Shown here piece by piece: positions 1 to 11,045 of a DNA stretch of 64,000 bases. The position numbers and the translations under genes were made by a program. The stretch comes from Isoetes taiwanensis. Lineage: Eukaryota; Streptophyta; Lycopodiopsida; Isoetales; Isoetaceae. The stretch lies in NCBI GenBank assembly GCA_021234155.1, contig JAJEKV010000084.1, positions 3,783,702-3,847,701 on the forward strand, read 5' to 3'. Numbering within the stretch: the first letter of the stretch is position 1; every line of letters begins with the position of its first letter. The notes beneath the pieces were generated by a model. It ran no database searches. It was given only the letters and a program-made list of their open reading frames with translations, and was not told where the DNA came from.

Positions 1-1608
1 CTGAGGTCAGGATAAGGGCTGCATTCAGTCAATGTACCAATGTCAGAGCATGATAGTATCTACAAACACCCGAAATAAACAGTAAATAGTAGCCCCGGGG
101 TTTCTCGACTCGCGAGTTGAGAAAGTCCCTTGAATGTCTAATTTTCTTTTACTTCTCTAGGTTTTCTCGACTCGCGAGTCGAGAAAGCTCTGCATCCTTT
201 GATTTTCTGTGTTCCCCTGGCTTTCTCGACTTCAGCGAGTGAAACCCGATGATAATCGGGAAATGTTAGGATGGTAGGGCTTTCTTGACTCGCGAGTCGA
301 GAATGGAAAGAATATGAGAGTTATTTACCTTACGTAGCTGGCACTGCCGCTATTGTGTTACGGCGGTGGCTAATGCTGGCGGCCTTGGGTTCTTGGCGTC
401 TCCGTGAAAGAACTCTGCCTCTCGCTTGGCATATCTATCCCTTGATCCTTCTGCGGCACCTCCTTCTCGTCGCAATACTTTAGCGCCCTCATTCGAATCT
501 TGACCGTCCACTACCCAGAACGGACGTCTTTTCCTTGAGTCTTCCTCGGACTTCCAAATTGAACAAGCCGGCCGGTCGATCTGCTAAAAGGTATGACATC
601 CGCGGGCGTGGACCTGCAACGGGATGTCGCACCATCAGTTCCGAATCTCCGGCATGTGTGCTGGATTAAATTCCAAATGGTTGAACAAGGCGGCATCTCC
701 GGGTGCAAACCTTCAGCCGTCTAATGTCCAAAGGCGGCTTGTGTGATATTCCCAGCGGATATCTTGAGCCGGCGCTCCATTTTCGTGCCCCTCTCGTGAA
801 ATCCCCGGTCTGATCATGCGGATCCATTATTGGGGAGTTGACCATATCTTCGTCTCCTTAAGTCATCTGATTCCTCCCCGTGTGGTGTCATCTTCTCCAT
901 CTTTGGTCTTTGGCGGACTTTTTTCTATGAACCACAACTTCATTCCCCCCGCAGAGTGTTGTAGAGTCTTCAAGATGAGAAGTGAAGCTCCCCGTTGAGC
1001 AGTTTTTTCGACTCACGGAAATCTCCATTCCAAGCTCCCTGGATGTTAGGGTTCCGGCCTCCTTCATCCCTTCCAGATCCTTCCACCCAAGGTTCTGACA
1101 ATTTAAAGGCGCCTTCCTTTTTTCGGTGCCCTTCGCCTTGCTCATGGAAGAGTGAGAATAATTTGAAACTGATAATTTTTTGGTGTGATAGAACTTACTC
1201 TTCTGGCAGTCCTCGACATGTAGTGTTAAATGCTTCGAATCTGGCGCTGAGACGGAGAGCACAACACCGATTTTCTTGTACTTGTCTCCGGAGCTCTTCT
1301 TGTCCCTTTGGTGGAGAAACAGATCTTTCTCCTTCCCACTTGTTGATACCTCGACATACCACCAAGAATCTCTGCTGGTGTGTCAAGAAGCTCTGTCTCC
1401 GGTCCCCTCGATGACCCGAAGAACCCGAGTTCGCCCGCTGATCACTAGTGAGTCCGCAGTGAATCCGCAAGAAGAAAGGATGGATCAGTTAAGGTATTCC
1501 GACAAAAGATAAACCTCAGAGCTCACCTGGGGTGTTTGTCTTCTTCTTCTTGGTGCCGCTAGAACTAGCATCCCCTCCGGCGCCTCGCTTCTTGGACGGA
1601 GTCGCCAT
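1..1608 (-). pseudogene. Decayed multi-exon gene of unknown function, copy A
   Basis: On the minus strand an ATG at 1608 opens a basic peptide starting MATPSKKRGAGGDASSSG and followed by a KKKK run that resembles a nuclear localisation signal. It reaches a consensus-like donor (CAG/GTGAGC) at about 1527. Lower coordinates hold further coding-like blocks in shifting frames: about 1195-1470 and 888-1262 (with HVEDCQKSKFYHTK) and 511-708. The same blocks recur in copy B at 29821-30063 and 29243-29524 in the same order, which supports a real ancestral gene over chance frames. I do not recognise the family. Frameshifts and stops make this copy non-functional as read, although sequencing error could contribute. 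Confidence 0.45.
101..304. repeat. Cluster of TTTCTCGACTCG palindromes
   Basis: A 24-bp palindrome made of TTTCTCGACTCG and its reverse complement is perfect at 163-186. Near-perfect copies lie at 101-124 and 281-304, and a damaged one near 221-243. More copies lie at 3793-3815 and, partly decayed, at about 2810-2830 and 3085-3100. Copy B has equivalents near 28792, 28850, 31785 and 31835. The unit could fold into a 12-bp stem with no loop. Function unknown. Confidence 0.8.
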
Positions 1609-2496
1609 GTCTGTATGCCCCCTCATCCTCTTCCCCGACGGACCCCTCAGAAATTAAGTTTCCTCCGTTGTGAGTTTTAGGACTGCATGTAAAAAGATCG
1701 GGCGTGTTCTTTAGTTTGAATTTAAGGACATGCAATCATTTATGAAAAAAGCGGGCTAAGGGTACAACCACGGTCGCCTTTAGCCCGCCCAAACACTATT
1801 TCGAAATTTAATCACATCAAGGGACTTAGTGGCGGAGCGTAGTTTATCTTATCTTAATTGCGGCATTTAAAGACCTTGAGTTGGTGAGCATCGGTATAGT
1901 TTACTTCGAATGGCGCCGACGTAAAATTGCCTAAAGCGCCTTGCATATGTGTTTTTCGACCAGCGGTCCTATTGCAAGCGCTTGATTTGATCGATGAGCC
2001 GCAGACTAAGGTAGGAAGCGTAGAGGAGTGCCGGACCACGGGAACTCTACAACTTCAAGGCCATGGAACGGGGATCTGCGCGAGAATCGCAGTGACACAA
2101 GTATTAGATCTAATACACTCTTGATGAGACCGGCCGTAAGAAGCAAAGACTCTAGGTGAGGTCGCGGGATCCAAGGTGATACGATGGCCCAAGGAATTAC
2201 TACGTGAAGAGGTGAGTTTCGAGATGCCTATGTTATTTAAACTTGTAGAACATGCCGTCGTGTTTAAATAATGGGCCGCCGATAAGCTCGGCCATTCATC
2301 GTTTCCTTGTCCAACATTTTTCAGCTTGACGAGATGATTTACTCTGGGTTGAGAGATGCTCTCGGCGAGGAAACAATGGATCGAGGGTAAAAACAGTTCC
2401 ATTTTAGGTGTATTTTTCATGGACTGTTTTCTTGGAATGTTGTACATAGATCGGGCTAGGTCTAAGGCCCGGGAGATGCACGGTTCAGATGCATCC
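1609..2496. other. No gene seen; 5' flank of the decayed gene
   Basis: This interval is upstream (minus-strand sense) of the ATG at 1608 and matches about 30289-31204 of copy B. It contains scattered short open frames, none conserved between the two copies. No tRNA, transposon terminus or convincing promoter motif was recognised. Confidence 0.6.
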
Positions 2497-3598
2497 TCTT
2501 GTAGTTAGTGGGAGGGGCCTCCACCCGGTCGGAACCACTCCTCTCAATATTCGAGGAAGATGGTTCAAGGAGAGTGGCTTAGAGGAGCTAGAGGCACTTG
2601 GGACTAAAAAACGGGAGAACGTAGTGCAGTAGTTGTAGAGAATGCAAGCCTTGGCTTCCTCTACGTGGTTTCCCCGTGGTTAGTTGTAGAGGCCTCCACC
2701 CGGTCAGAGCCCCTCCCTTCGCAATATTCGGCCGAAGATGGTTCGGGAGGAGAGTGACTCTGACCGGGTCGAGGCCACCGCCACGCACACGTGAGAATTG
2801 GTCAGAAGGGATTCTCGACTTGCGAAGGGAATGCTTAATTCCTGTCTACATTCTCACGACTTCATGAGTCGCAGAATGCACAGTTTCCGGCTGTGGTTTC
2901 CCCAGGGTTGGTTGTAGGAGGCCTCCACCCACCAGGCCCTCCCCTTGCGATATTCGCCGAAGATGATGGTTGAGAGTGGCTCGATCGGTAGAGTATATGC
3001 TGACTAATAATGGAGAATTGGTGGCTAGAGGATTCCTGCGACTGGCGAGGTGAGAATGCGAATTGTTGGCCAGAAATCTACATTCACCATTCGCAAGTCG
3101 AGAATGCCTTTAGCCATCGGGAACTCCTGGGATGGTACACATAGAGTTTGGGTTGGGTAAGGCATTCCCGAGCTTCAAGCAGGCCGAGAATGCATACAAA
3201 GAAGCTTCTGGGTTTCCCCTGGTTGTTGTTGTAGAGGCCTCCACCCAATCGAGCCCATCCCCTTCGCAATATTCGGCGAAGATGGTTCAAGGAGATGGTC
3301 TTTGATTGGTAGAGTCAACGGGCGACTACCAATACGAGAATTGGGTTCTTTAAGAGTTGGCTAGAGACTGATCAAAACCACTTCCCTTCCATGATAATAG
3401 GGAAGATAGAAGGAGGAGTGGTTAAGACTATCCTACTGCCCCAGCCTAGAGTGCACTAGAGCACAACGTTTTCTGTAACTCACCAGTTAAAAGCAGTTTA
3501 ATCCCGCCTGGCCTCTCCACCCGGTCAGACCCTCCCTCGCCATGATATTGATGAGCATGGTTCGAAGGGGAGAGTGACTTCAGACCGGTGGAGGCACC
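2497..3598. repeat. Six dispersed stem-loop repeats (GGCCTCCACCCGGTC family)
   Basis: A roughly 85-bp imperfect palindrome recurs at about 2505-2590, 2690-2775, 2921-2995, 3234-3330, 3376-3420 and 3508-3598. Each has a left arm like GGCCTCCACCCGGTCAGAG, a centre with GCAATATTCGGCGAAGATGG, and a right arm like CTCTGACCGGGTNGAGGCC. Several are preceded by GGTTTCCCC and followed by GAGAATTGG. Homologous units occur in copy B at about 31205-32335. They are degenerate and spaced 50-330 bp apart. Confidence 0.75.
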
Positions 3599-4945
3599 TA
3601 CGATTTGCACAAAGGGGCCATTGATTGAGAGTATGACATTCGACTCACGAAGCCGAGAAGGTGCAGCGAGCTTAAAAAGAATGTGAAGACATTGGGCGGT
3701 ATTAATGCGATCGAATCAGCGAGTGAGAATCCCTCAAAGCAGGCCAGCAGTCCGAGTGTACCTCCCCTCTTCGCCTCCAAGGAAGTCGAAGAGTCTCGAC
3801 TCAGCGAGTCGAGAAGAAGGCCCGCACTTCTGGGACCTTGGCAAGCTGGAGTATTCTCAACTCGCCACTCCCCGCATGTCTCCGCAGGGGAGGATATCTT
3901 GTGAGTTAGAAATGCAGATTACGTGAAGCAATTCCTATTCTTAGTTCTTCTTGGGAGAAAAACATTCCTAGTTATGTTACTCTTATGAAACATTCTTAGG
4001 CAGCTTTAGCTATATCTTTGTGAATCTCTTACATTAATGCTCTGCAATATCTTACTTCCTAACACCTGCCTCGATGAGTGACATCTCGGTTTGCTTGCTA
4101 CTACTCTAACCACTATTCTCACTTGTGCCTGTACAATGTATTCAATTCAACCACAAGCAAGAAAAAGATAACAAAAAATGTAAAACAATACAAAAGGAAA
4201 AACAGATAACAGAGAGATTAGTGAGATTAATGAGAAAACAAAAAAGAAATGGCAGTGAGACAAATGAGATTAATGAGAAAACAGAGAACAAAGACAGAGA
4301 AATGAGATTAAAAAGGGTATGATATTACTAAAACATACGGAAGATTTCTCGGATGAGGAGGAGGCTTCCGTGTTCGATTCCATGTGGGTATAGTCGATTA
4401 ATAAAAAGCGTGAATAAGGATTTGTCGGATCAGAAATTGTATCGAGGATTAATAAGAGCCTCTAACAACAGAATATAAGTAAAAATGCAAAGAAAGGACT
4501 TACATGAAAACTAAAAGCAGCACTAAAAGGGCCTCACTTTCTTCTCGAAGAATACTTCGCTCGAACACTCAACCTCTGCTGAGAACTTGGTACTGAAGCG
4601 CCCCGACCACGACCAGTTGTTGTCATAAGATGGCCTTGAATGGCTCGGTTCGACGATCGATCGCCTGATCCCGCGGGCGCTTAAGGAAAATACTGAGCTC
4701 GAAGAGTGATCGAGAAAACAGGGAGGAAGAATGGTCGGGAGAGGAAGAGGGTGCGATTAATTACGGCTGCACCCCTCGAACCTCGTAAAAGTGCAATAAT
4801 AAACTTCCACGAGTTATGGGCCATGCCCTCCATGACGTGGCAGTGCGGGTTGCTGACATGGCCACGCTTTCAGCCTCTGAGGAGGCGCCACGTGGCCATG
4901 ACAAGATATGAAAGGTTAGGTTATATGTTTATATATGTTACCTTA
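3599..4945. other. Gene-poor flank with A-rich block
   Basis: This matches about 32340-33650 of copy B. It contains one more TCTCGACT palindrome (3793-3815) and an A-rich block (4140-4320) with tandem GAGATTAATGAGAAAACA-like units. I see no conserved coding frame. The last bases (GTTACCTTA, ending at 4945) form the left target flank of the Helitron. Confidence 0.6.
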
Positions 4946-5079
4946 TCTTATATTATAAAGTTTTAGCGTATGTCTTGCATCAAACCCTAATTTAGATAGT
5001 TGAGATCGTCTGATTGCATTTGAAGGCCGAGATTTATCGCACAACTTCCCACCACCATGATTGGCCATGCTCTGATCTC

Positions 5080-7455
5080 TTAAGAGGAAAGGGAAAATAA
5101 CAGAGAAAAGGGCAAAGTGAGAGGCAAAAAGGCACGGGTAAAAGGGAAAGACGGAGAAGGAAAAAGGAAAGGGAAAAGAGCACGAAAAAAAGGAAAGAAA
5201 AAGAAAGGGAGAAAAAGGAAGGAAAAAAAGACACTATGAAAAGGAAAAGGGGGAAAGGGTGAGGACGGAATAAGGGAAAAGAAAAGGGGAAGGGAGGAAA
5301 AGGAAGAAAAAAGGGGCAACGGAAAAAATATGAAGACGAAAAGGGTGACGGAAGGGAAAAAGGGGAAGATAAGAATGGTGGAGAGGGAAAAAAGGGCATG
5401 GAAAAATAGAAAGGGAAGGAAAAAGGAAAAATGAGGCGAAAAAGGGAAAAGGGCATGAGGAAAAGGGAGAGGGAAATGAGAGAGGAAGGAGAAAGTGGCA
5501 CGAGAAGAGGAAAAGGGTGAGGAAAGGAAAAAAAAAGGGAAAAGAGATGGAAAAAGGGAAAAGGGAAAAGCGAAAAGCAAAAAGAGAACAGAAAACATGG
5601 AATAGGAAAAGAGGAAAAGGGAAAAGGGGAAGAGGGTGGGAAAATGAGGAAAAAGGGCATGTGAAAAAGGTGGAAAAAATGGAATGGAAAAAGGTGTGGG
5701 AAAATGGAAAGGAAAAGAGAGAAGGAAAAAAAAAGGGTGGAAAGGAAAGCGGAAAAGGGCATGGAAAAAGAGAGAAGGATGAAAAAAAGAAGGAAAAGGA
5801 AAAAGGAAATGGGAGGCGAAAACATGGAATAGGAAAAAGGTGTGGGAAAGGAAAAGAGAGGGTGGAAAGGAAAGCGGAAAAGGGCATGGAAAAAGAGAGA
5901 AGGATGAAAAAAAGAAGGAAAAGGAAAAAGGAAATGGGAGGCGAAAACATGGAATAGGAAAAAATGGAATGGAAAAAGGTGTGGGAAAATGGAAAGGAAA
6001 AGAGAGAAGGAAAAAAAAGGGTGGAAAGAAAAGCGGAAAAGGGCATGGAAAAAGAGAGAAGGATGAAAAAAAGAAGGAAAAGGAAAAAGGAAATGGGAGG
6101 CGAAAAGGGAAAGGGGAAAGAAAAAAGAACACGAGGAATAAGGAGGGAAAATGGAAAAGAGGAAGGGAGAAAGGGCACGGAAAAAACTGGAAGAGGGAAA
6201 GGGTGAGGAAAAGGTAAAAATAAAGGGAAAAAGAACATGGGGAAAGGGAAAAGAAAAAGAAAAAAGGGGAAGAGGGTAAGGAAAGGCAGAAGAAAAGGCA
6301 AGTAAAAAAAAGTGGAAAAAAGGGAATGGAAAAATACATGGGAAAAAGGGAAAGGAAAAAGGAAAAGGAAAGGCGGAAGAAAAGAGAAAGGGAAAGAGAA
6401 AGGAATGGAAAAATACATGGGAAAAGGGGAAAGGAAAAAGGAAAGGGAAAGGGAAAGAGAAAAGGAAAGGGGGAAGGAAAGAGGAAAAGGGCACGGGAAA
6501 AATGGAAAGGGTGGGGAAATGATGAAAAAAGAAGGAAAGGGAAAAGGAAAAGGGCACGGGAAAAATGGAAAGGGTGGGGAAATGATGAAAAAAGAAGGAA
6601 AGGGAAAAGGAAAAAGGGAGGCGGAAAGGGGGGAAGGAAAGGAAAAAAGGCATGAGAAAAAAGAAAGAAGAAAATGGGAAAAAAGAGACATGAGATAAAG
6701 AAGAAGAGGGTGAGAAGAGGAAGAAAAACATAAAAAAAAAGGTGGGGAAAAGGGAATGCAAAAAGGGCATGAGAAAAGGGAAGGGAAAAGAGAAAAGCAA
6801 AAGGAAAAATGGAAAGGGTGGGGAAATGATGAAAAAAAAAGAAGGAAAGGGAAAAGGAAAAGGGAGGGGGCGGAAAGGGGGGAAGGAAAGGAAAAAAAAG
6901 GCATGAGAAAAAAAAGAAAGAAGAAAATGGGAAAAAAGAGACATGAGATAAAGAAGAAGAGGGTGAGAAGAGGAAGAAAAACATAAAAAAAAAGGTGGGG
7001 AAGGAAAGGAAAAAAGGCATGAGAAAAAAGAAAGAAGAAAATGGGAAAAAAGAGACATGAGATAAAGAAGAAGAGGGTGAGAAGAGGAAGAAAAACATAA
7101 AAAAAAAAGGTGGGGAAAAGGGAATGCAAAAAGGGCATGAGAAAAGGGAAGGGAAAAGAGAAAAGCAAAAGGAATGGGAAAAGGAAAGGGAAAAAAGATC
7201 ATGAGAAAAATGGGAAGGGTGAGGAAAGGGAAAAAAGATCATGAGAAAAATGGGAAGGGTGGAGAGAGGTGAAAAGGGAAGGAAAAAAGCCGTCAAAAAA
7301 AGGGAAAGGGAAAGGGAAAAATGAGAAGGAGAAAAGGAAGAAAAAGAGGAGGGAGAAGAGGGTAAAAAAAAAAGAGAGAGAGAAGGAGAAAAGTAAATGT
7401 GCAGGGAAAATAAGAAAAGGGAAAATAGAAAGTGTGTAAGAAAATGAGGAAAGGG
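5080..7455 (+). repeat. 2.4-kb polypurine tract with nested tandem repeats
   Basis: The plus strand is almost entirely A and G for about 2.4 kb. Long units repeat inside it. An ~80-bp unit (GGAAAGCGGAAAAGGGCATGG onward) occurs at about 5740, 5865 and 6025. A ~55-bp unit occurs at 6495 and 6550. A ~100-bp unit (AAGGCATGAGAAAAAAGAAAG onward) occurs at about 6645, 6898 and 7012. Units differ by short indels, typical of minisatellite turnover. The long Phe/Ser/Pro-rich frames on the minus strand here are a by-product of composition, not genes. Confidence 0.95.
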
Positions 7456-7579
7456 AAGGTTATCAAATGCACAAAAACCTCTTATAGCCTAGCAATGATG
7501 GACTTGGTTTCTATTATATTAGATGTATAAAAATGAGTCTGAGCTGAATAGGTTTCCATCCACAAATGTTCCCAACATT

Positions 7580-7608
7580 TGCCCAGCAACGCTGGGCACC
7601 ATTACTAG
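7580..7608 (+). other. Helitron 3' terminal hairpin and CTAG end
   Basis: An 8-bp stem (TGCCCAGC / GCTGGGCA) with loop AAC is followed by CCATTA and CTAG, then target base T. Helitron transposase is thought to read this as the termination signal. The same hairpin recurs on the minus strand at 61424-61442. Confidence 0.9.
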
Positions 7609-7611
7609 TAT

Positions 7612-7850
7612 ATTTAATATGGTTTCAATGGTTGAATAGTTTCAATGGTTATATATGGTTACAATGTTTACATATGGTTTAGAATGAGTATGGTTGTATG
7701 GTTTAATATGGTTATATGATTTTAGTTAATATGGTTGTATGATTTAATATGGTTATATTTAATATGTTTGTATGGTTTTATATGGTTCATATGGTCATAT
7801 TTGTGGTGTTTGGGGCTATATGGTTTTAATGTGAGATTTTTCATTCAGGG
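7612..7850. repeat. Degenerate TATGGTT repeat
   Basis: About 240 bp of short, imperfect ATATGGTT/AATATGGTTTA units lie immediately right of the Helitron. The same sequence is at 33654-33890 in copy B and directly precedes the DUF7869-like gene there, so it may include that gene's 5' flank. Confidence 0.8.
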
Positions 7851-8255
7851 AGCATGTGAGATGAGTAAAATGGAGCCAAGGAAGTCCAGCAGAGGCCATT
7901 GCCCTAGGCTCCAATGGAGGAAGAAGGGTTGCCTTTTGTTGCACCCTTGCAAACTGCATCCATTTGAGAGAGGGCATAATAACCGCAGCTTGATCCATTT
8001 GATAGTGTGAATGATGAGAGGTTTGGGGAGATGAACATCTTGAGTTGGCATTGTGAAGCTTCTTATCAAGTTGATACAATCATGTCCTGGGAAGCTCTAG
8101 TGATTGCATTGTGTGCTTTCTGTGGCTGCTGGAGTCCCAAGCTCGGTTGAGATGGCCAATTAGATATATTACACACAAGAATGGTGATACTCTAGAATGC
8201 CCCTACTGAACTACACACCCCAAGGCCCACCCAAGGCCATGTGGAAGATTTGTTT
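7851..8255 (+). pseudogene. 5' fragment of DUF7869-like gene, copy A
   Basis: This stretch is nearly identical to 33890-34289, the 5' part of the DUF7869-like gene in copy B, including the ATGGAGCCAAGGAAGTCCA context. It is cut at 8256 where the LTR begins, so the reading frame is lost. The gene was disrupted here by retrotransposon insertion, with the remaining 3' part not found on the other side. Confidence 0.75.
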
Positions 8256-9774
8256 GTGACGTCCCCTACTGTGATCACGGTGCACTCACCGTATACAAAC
8301 AGGGAGTTCTTCCCCCACACCAGCTCCATGTCGATACTGGGCCCTCCACATATCACCGCGCATCAACATCTCGGTGGGGAGAGTGAAGGTGTCATTCTAC
8401 CCCGTCCCCCTCCTCCTACTGCATAAACAAAGATGTCAAGAGCACATACATCAACATCCCCGGGACCATCATCTGGTCCCCTCACCCATAGACAAAGATC
8501 AGCACATCACATAGATCCTACCCAAGGCCTGGGTCTCAAAGGATGATCGGCGTGGGTCTCGGAGGACCGTTCAAGGATGTTCCATGGCAATGGATTTGGC
8601 ATAAGAACATGGCATAAGGTTATCCCTCCATCCGCCCCTCCCCCGTGTTGTACACTTTCTTGAGTAGGCTGAAAAGTGTTGGGACTATTTGTGTTCATGG
8701 GATGCATAGCCAAAGGGCTATTCCTTGGTCTCATCCTCCAAGTTCGATGGGGCGGTAGGGATCACTCCCTCAGGAGATCTGCATGCTAACTCAAGGTGAC
8801 TAGAGGGCCTTGCTGAGTATTCATTGAACCCAATTTGGAAAGTGTACACCACTTCACCTGTGTCGAGCCCATGCCTTACCCGCACTCGGGTAAGCCATTA
8901 GACCTAGTCACAATGATCCCCAGTGGGCTTTACACACCGGGGGATCGCTCAAGAGTCGGGACATGAACCTCCTTTTTAGCCGGTCGGCCCTTCACCCACA
9001 ACCCGGTGTGGCTCTTGTACACGTGCCTAATCTACAAGTGTGCTAGAGAGGCTACTCTAGGAGCATCAACTACAAGCTTTAGGGCCTCTACCCCCCTTCC
9101 CAATACAAGGAGTTCACAGAAATACATCACCCAAATATATCACAAAAGAACTAAAGAACTAGATCCAATCATAGAGTTAGGTTCTTTGGTTAGTGTCCGA
9201 GATCTAAGATCTAGATAACTACTATGGGCAATTTAATAGTCAAACCTACTGATTCTATGACTAGAAGACGGTTTTAAGCTATTAAATTGACCAAATACCT
9301 GATCCTTGAGTGGCTCCCTCGACCGAGTTCAACCATCCTGCTGGTGATCAATCAGGGGAAACTGATGGCAATTAAGCGGCAGCGTCTGGGAGGCGGTTTT
9401 GGCTCACAGGGCAGCCAAACCGAGCTCTAAAACCCTAAGGACGAAAAAACTAGCAAGCTAGGGGTTTTCCTACCCTAAATAGACATGGGGGTTTAGGCTA
9501 GGGTTTCCAATTACCCAATTTGGCATGTGGGATAATTGGAAGGCCCCACTTGCCTTTAGTGGCTAGGTGGCAAAATATGCCAACATGGAAAGGTGTGCCC
9601 TCATTAATGTGCACATGTGCACATTAATAATATATGAACACTCCTAGCAAGTTGCCCCCTAGGGCTACTTACACAGCTATCCGATTGGCGTACGCCAATG
9701 GGGTGGCGTGTCACAAGGTGGCGTGGCGGTACAATGTAAATCCGGAGCGATATCTTTGTCTTTGGAACGTCACA
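8256..9774 (-). repeat. 3' LTR of the full element
   Basis: The plus strand begins TGTGACGTCCCC and ends AACGTCACA, an inverted TG...CA terminus. It aligns along its length with 19782-21268. It is about 1.5 kb. A polypurine tract on the minus strand abuts its inner edge. Confidence 0.88.
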
Positions 9775-9788
9775 TTCTCCCCACCTTG
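9775..9788 (-). other. Polypurine tract
   Basis: On the minus strand AAGGTGGGGAGAA directly precedes the LTR start TGTGACG. This is the expected plus-strand primer position for a retrotransposon. The equivalent site in the partial copy is 21269-21281. Confidence 0.8.
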
Positions 9789-10632
9789 AAATGATCTTTG
9801 TCAGCGGCATCGTGGGGTCTCCCCACCTTGGGATCTTCCTAACACGCAACTTTTGCAATCAGCGTGATACCTACAATATAATCTTTATACATTTATCGCG
9901 ATTACTCTAAGGTAATTACTTTTAGAACATTATTACGTTATTATATTATGGAATACTTATCAATTCATAACACCATTAACAAGTTATTCACTATGTTAAG
10001 TTAGACAAAATTTCAGCATTTCATATCTATAATTCTTGTCCGGGTACTCTTCATTCCTTGCAACACATTCCAACAAAACTTGTGTTGCAAGTCTTAAATA
10101 ACTTCGACCTCCTTGCCCTCCGGAGCGCTCACCGGCTGCAGTCGACACTACGTTAGTACCGTTTTTAATTTTTTAATAAATTTTGGTTATATGGTGACCA
10201 ACCCACCTATCTACATGAATGCATGGCTAATCTCCCGGCGTAGGAAGAGGATGAATCTTCCATAATGGCCGTGGAGATAGCGCCTATATGCCTATATGCC
10301 ACTCATGCCTACACCTCTGGTTGCCCACAGGAGGATATCCTTCTCGCGTGGGGCGTGGGATGGATTCCTCCTATCAAAACATATATGGGGCTAAAGGTGC
10401 TTTCCCTATCAATGCATTCCTTAATGACCTCTTTTCTCTCGAGGTCGTCTACTTCCGTGGGACCCAGTAGACTTTCTAATCTACCTTCCACTCGCCCAAG
10501 CGGAACGCTGGTCATGCCTACATTGACATTACACCACGCCCTAGAGATCACCGTAGTGGTCTCATCGCCGTAACAACGCATCACGATCCATACCAAGCAT
10601 GGGTTGCATGCGTGGATTAATCTATACAAGAA
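9789..10632 (-). other. 3' untranslated interval of the retroelement
   Basis: No conserved coding frame lies between the chromodomain-like end and the polypurine tract. The stretch is AT-rich at 9880-10010 and aligns with about 21282-22130. Confidence 0.6.
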
Positions 10633-11045
10633 TTAACCTACACAAATCGACATGCCTGAGCCGATTTCTTGGAGATGACCTTTGCCGTCCCATTGCTCCA
10701 TAAATTGTGGGTACTGCTTTACTAAATCTTTCTTAAGTACCTGTGGCGTCTTCCAGTAAGTAAGTGTTTCCACTTGACCAAATCTTTGGAGGAATTCGGA
10801 CCTCCTTGTCTTCTTAAAAGCTCTATCAAGAATCATTTAGGAACTATTTCCAAATGCTCCTCCGTCATTTCCAACAACGTTGGAGTGTCCAAGACTTCGC
10901 CCTGGTTTGGAGTATGCTTCTTCAACAAACTCAATGGAAGACCTTGAATCTTTAGGTGTCTTGGCAATTCCAACTTGTAGGATTGATTACCTACTCTCTT
11001 GATTATTACGAAGGTCCAGCCCACCTTGGAGCAAGCTTCTTGCAA
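10633..11045 (-). pseudogene. Integrase C-terminal region and chromodomain-like tail
   Basis: The frame at 10833-11045 reads VGNQSYKLELPRHLKI, then SLLKKHTPN, the SH3-like integrase C-terminus of plant Ty3 elements. It continues in 10633-10836 with ILDRAFKKTRRSEFL and WKTPQVLKKDLVKQYPQF, which resembles the chromodomain of chromoviruses (aromatic plus W-[KE] pattern). Such domains target integration to heterochromatin. One frameshift separates the halves. Confidence 0.72.

Larger units (their letters stand above)
4946..7608 (+). mobile_element. Non-autonomous Helitron with polypurine cargo
   Basis: The element begins TCTTATATTATAAAG directly after an A and ends in CTAG directly before a T. 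Its 3' end has a hairpin (7580-7598, TGCCCAGC-AAC-GCTGGGCA) 6 nt upstream of CTAG. These are the three structural hallmarks of Helitrons: TC start, 3' hairpin then CTRR, and A/T insertion without target duplication. The duplicate at 33641-33660 has the flanks joined exactly (CCTTA/TATATT), giving a natural empty site. The element is 2663 bp and encodes no Rep-helicase, so it would depend on an autonomous relative. Nearly all of its interior is one polypurine tract. Confidence 0.92.
1..8255. repeat. Segmental duplication, copy A
   Basis: This stretch is collinear with 28692-34289. Bases 1-80 align with about 28700-28775, the ATG context at 1608 with that at 30288, and 7609-8250 with 33651-34285 at high identity. 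Copy A differs by a 2.66-kb Helitron at 4946-7608 that copy B lacks, and it is cut at 8256 by an LTR retrotransposon. Divergence is mostly small indels. The homology starts at base 1, so the duplication probably continues to the left of the window. Confidence 0.9.

Noticed and set aside
888-1470. Plus-strand frames overlapping the minus-strand gene in copy A
   Set aside because: They are not conserved in copy B, whereas the minus-strand blocks are.
5517-6986. Plus-strand Lys/Arg/Glu-rich frames that look like coiled-coil or nuclear proteins
   Set aside because: Same tract read on the purine strand. AAA/GAA/AGG codons follow from composition.
5034-7296. Three very long minus-strand open frames (640-740 codons) rich in Phe, Ser, Pro and Leu
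   Set aside because: They are the pyrimidine complement of the polypurine tract. All three frames stay open because stop codons on that strand need A in T-rich triplets. There is no domain or start context, and the repeats explain the peptides.
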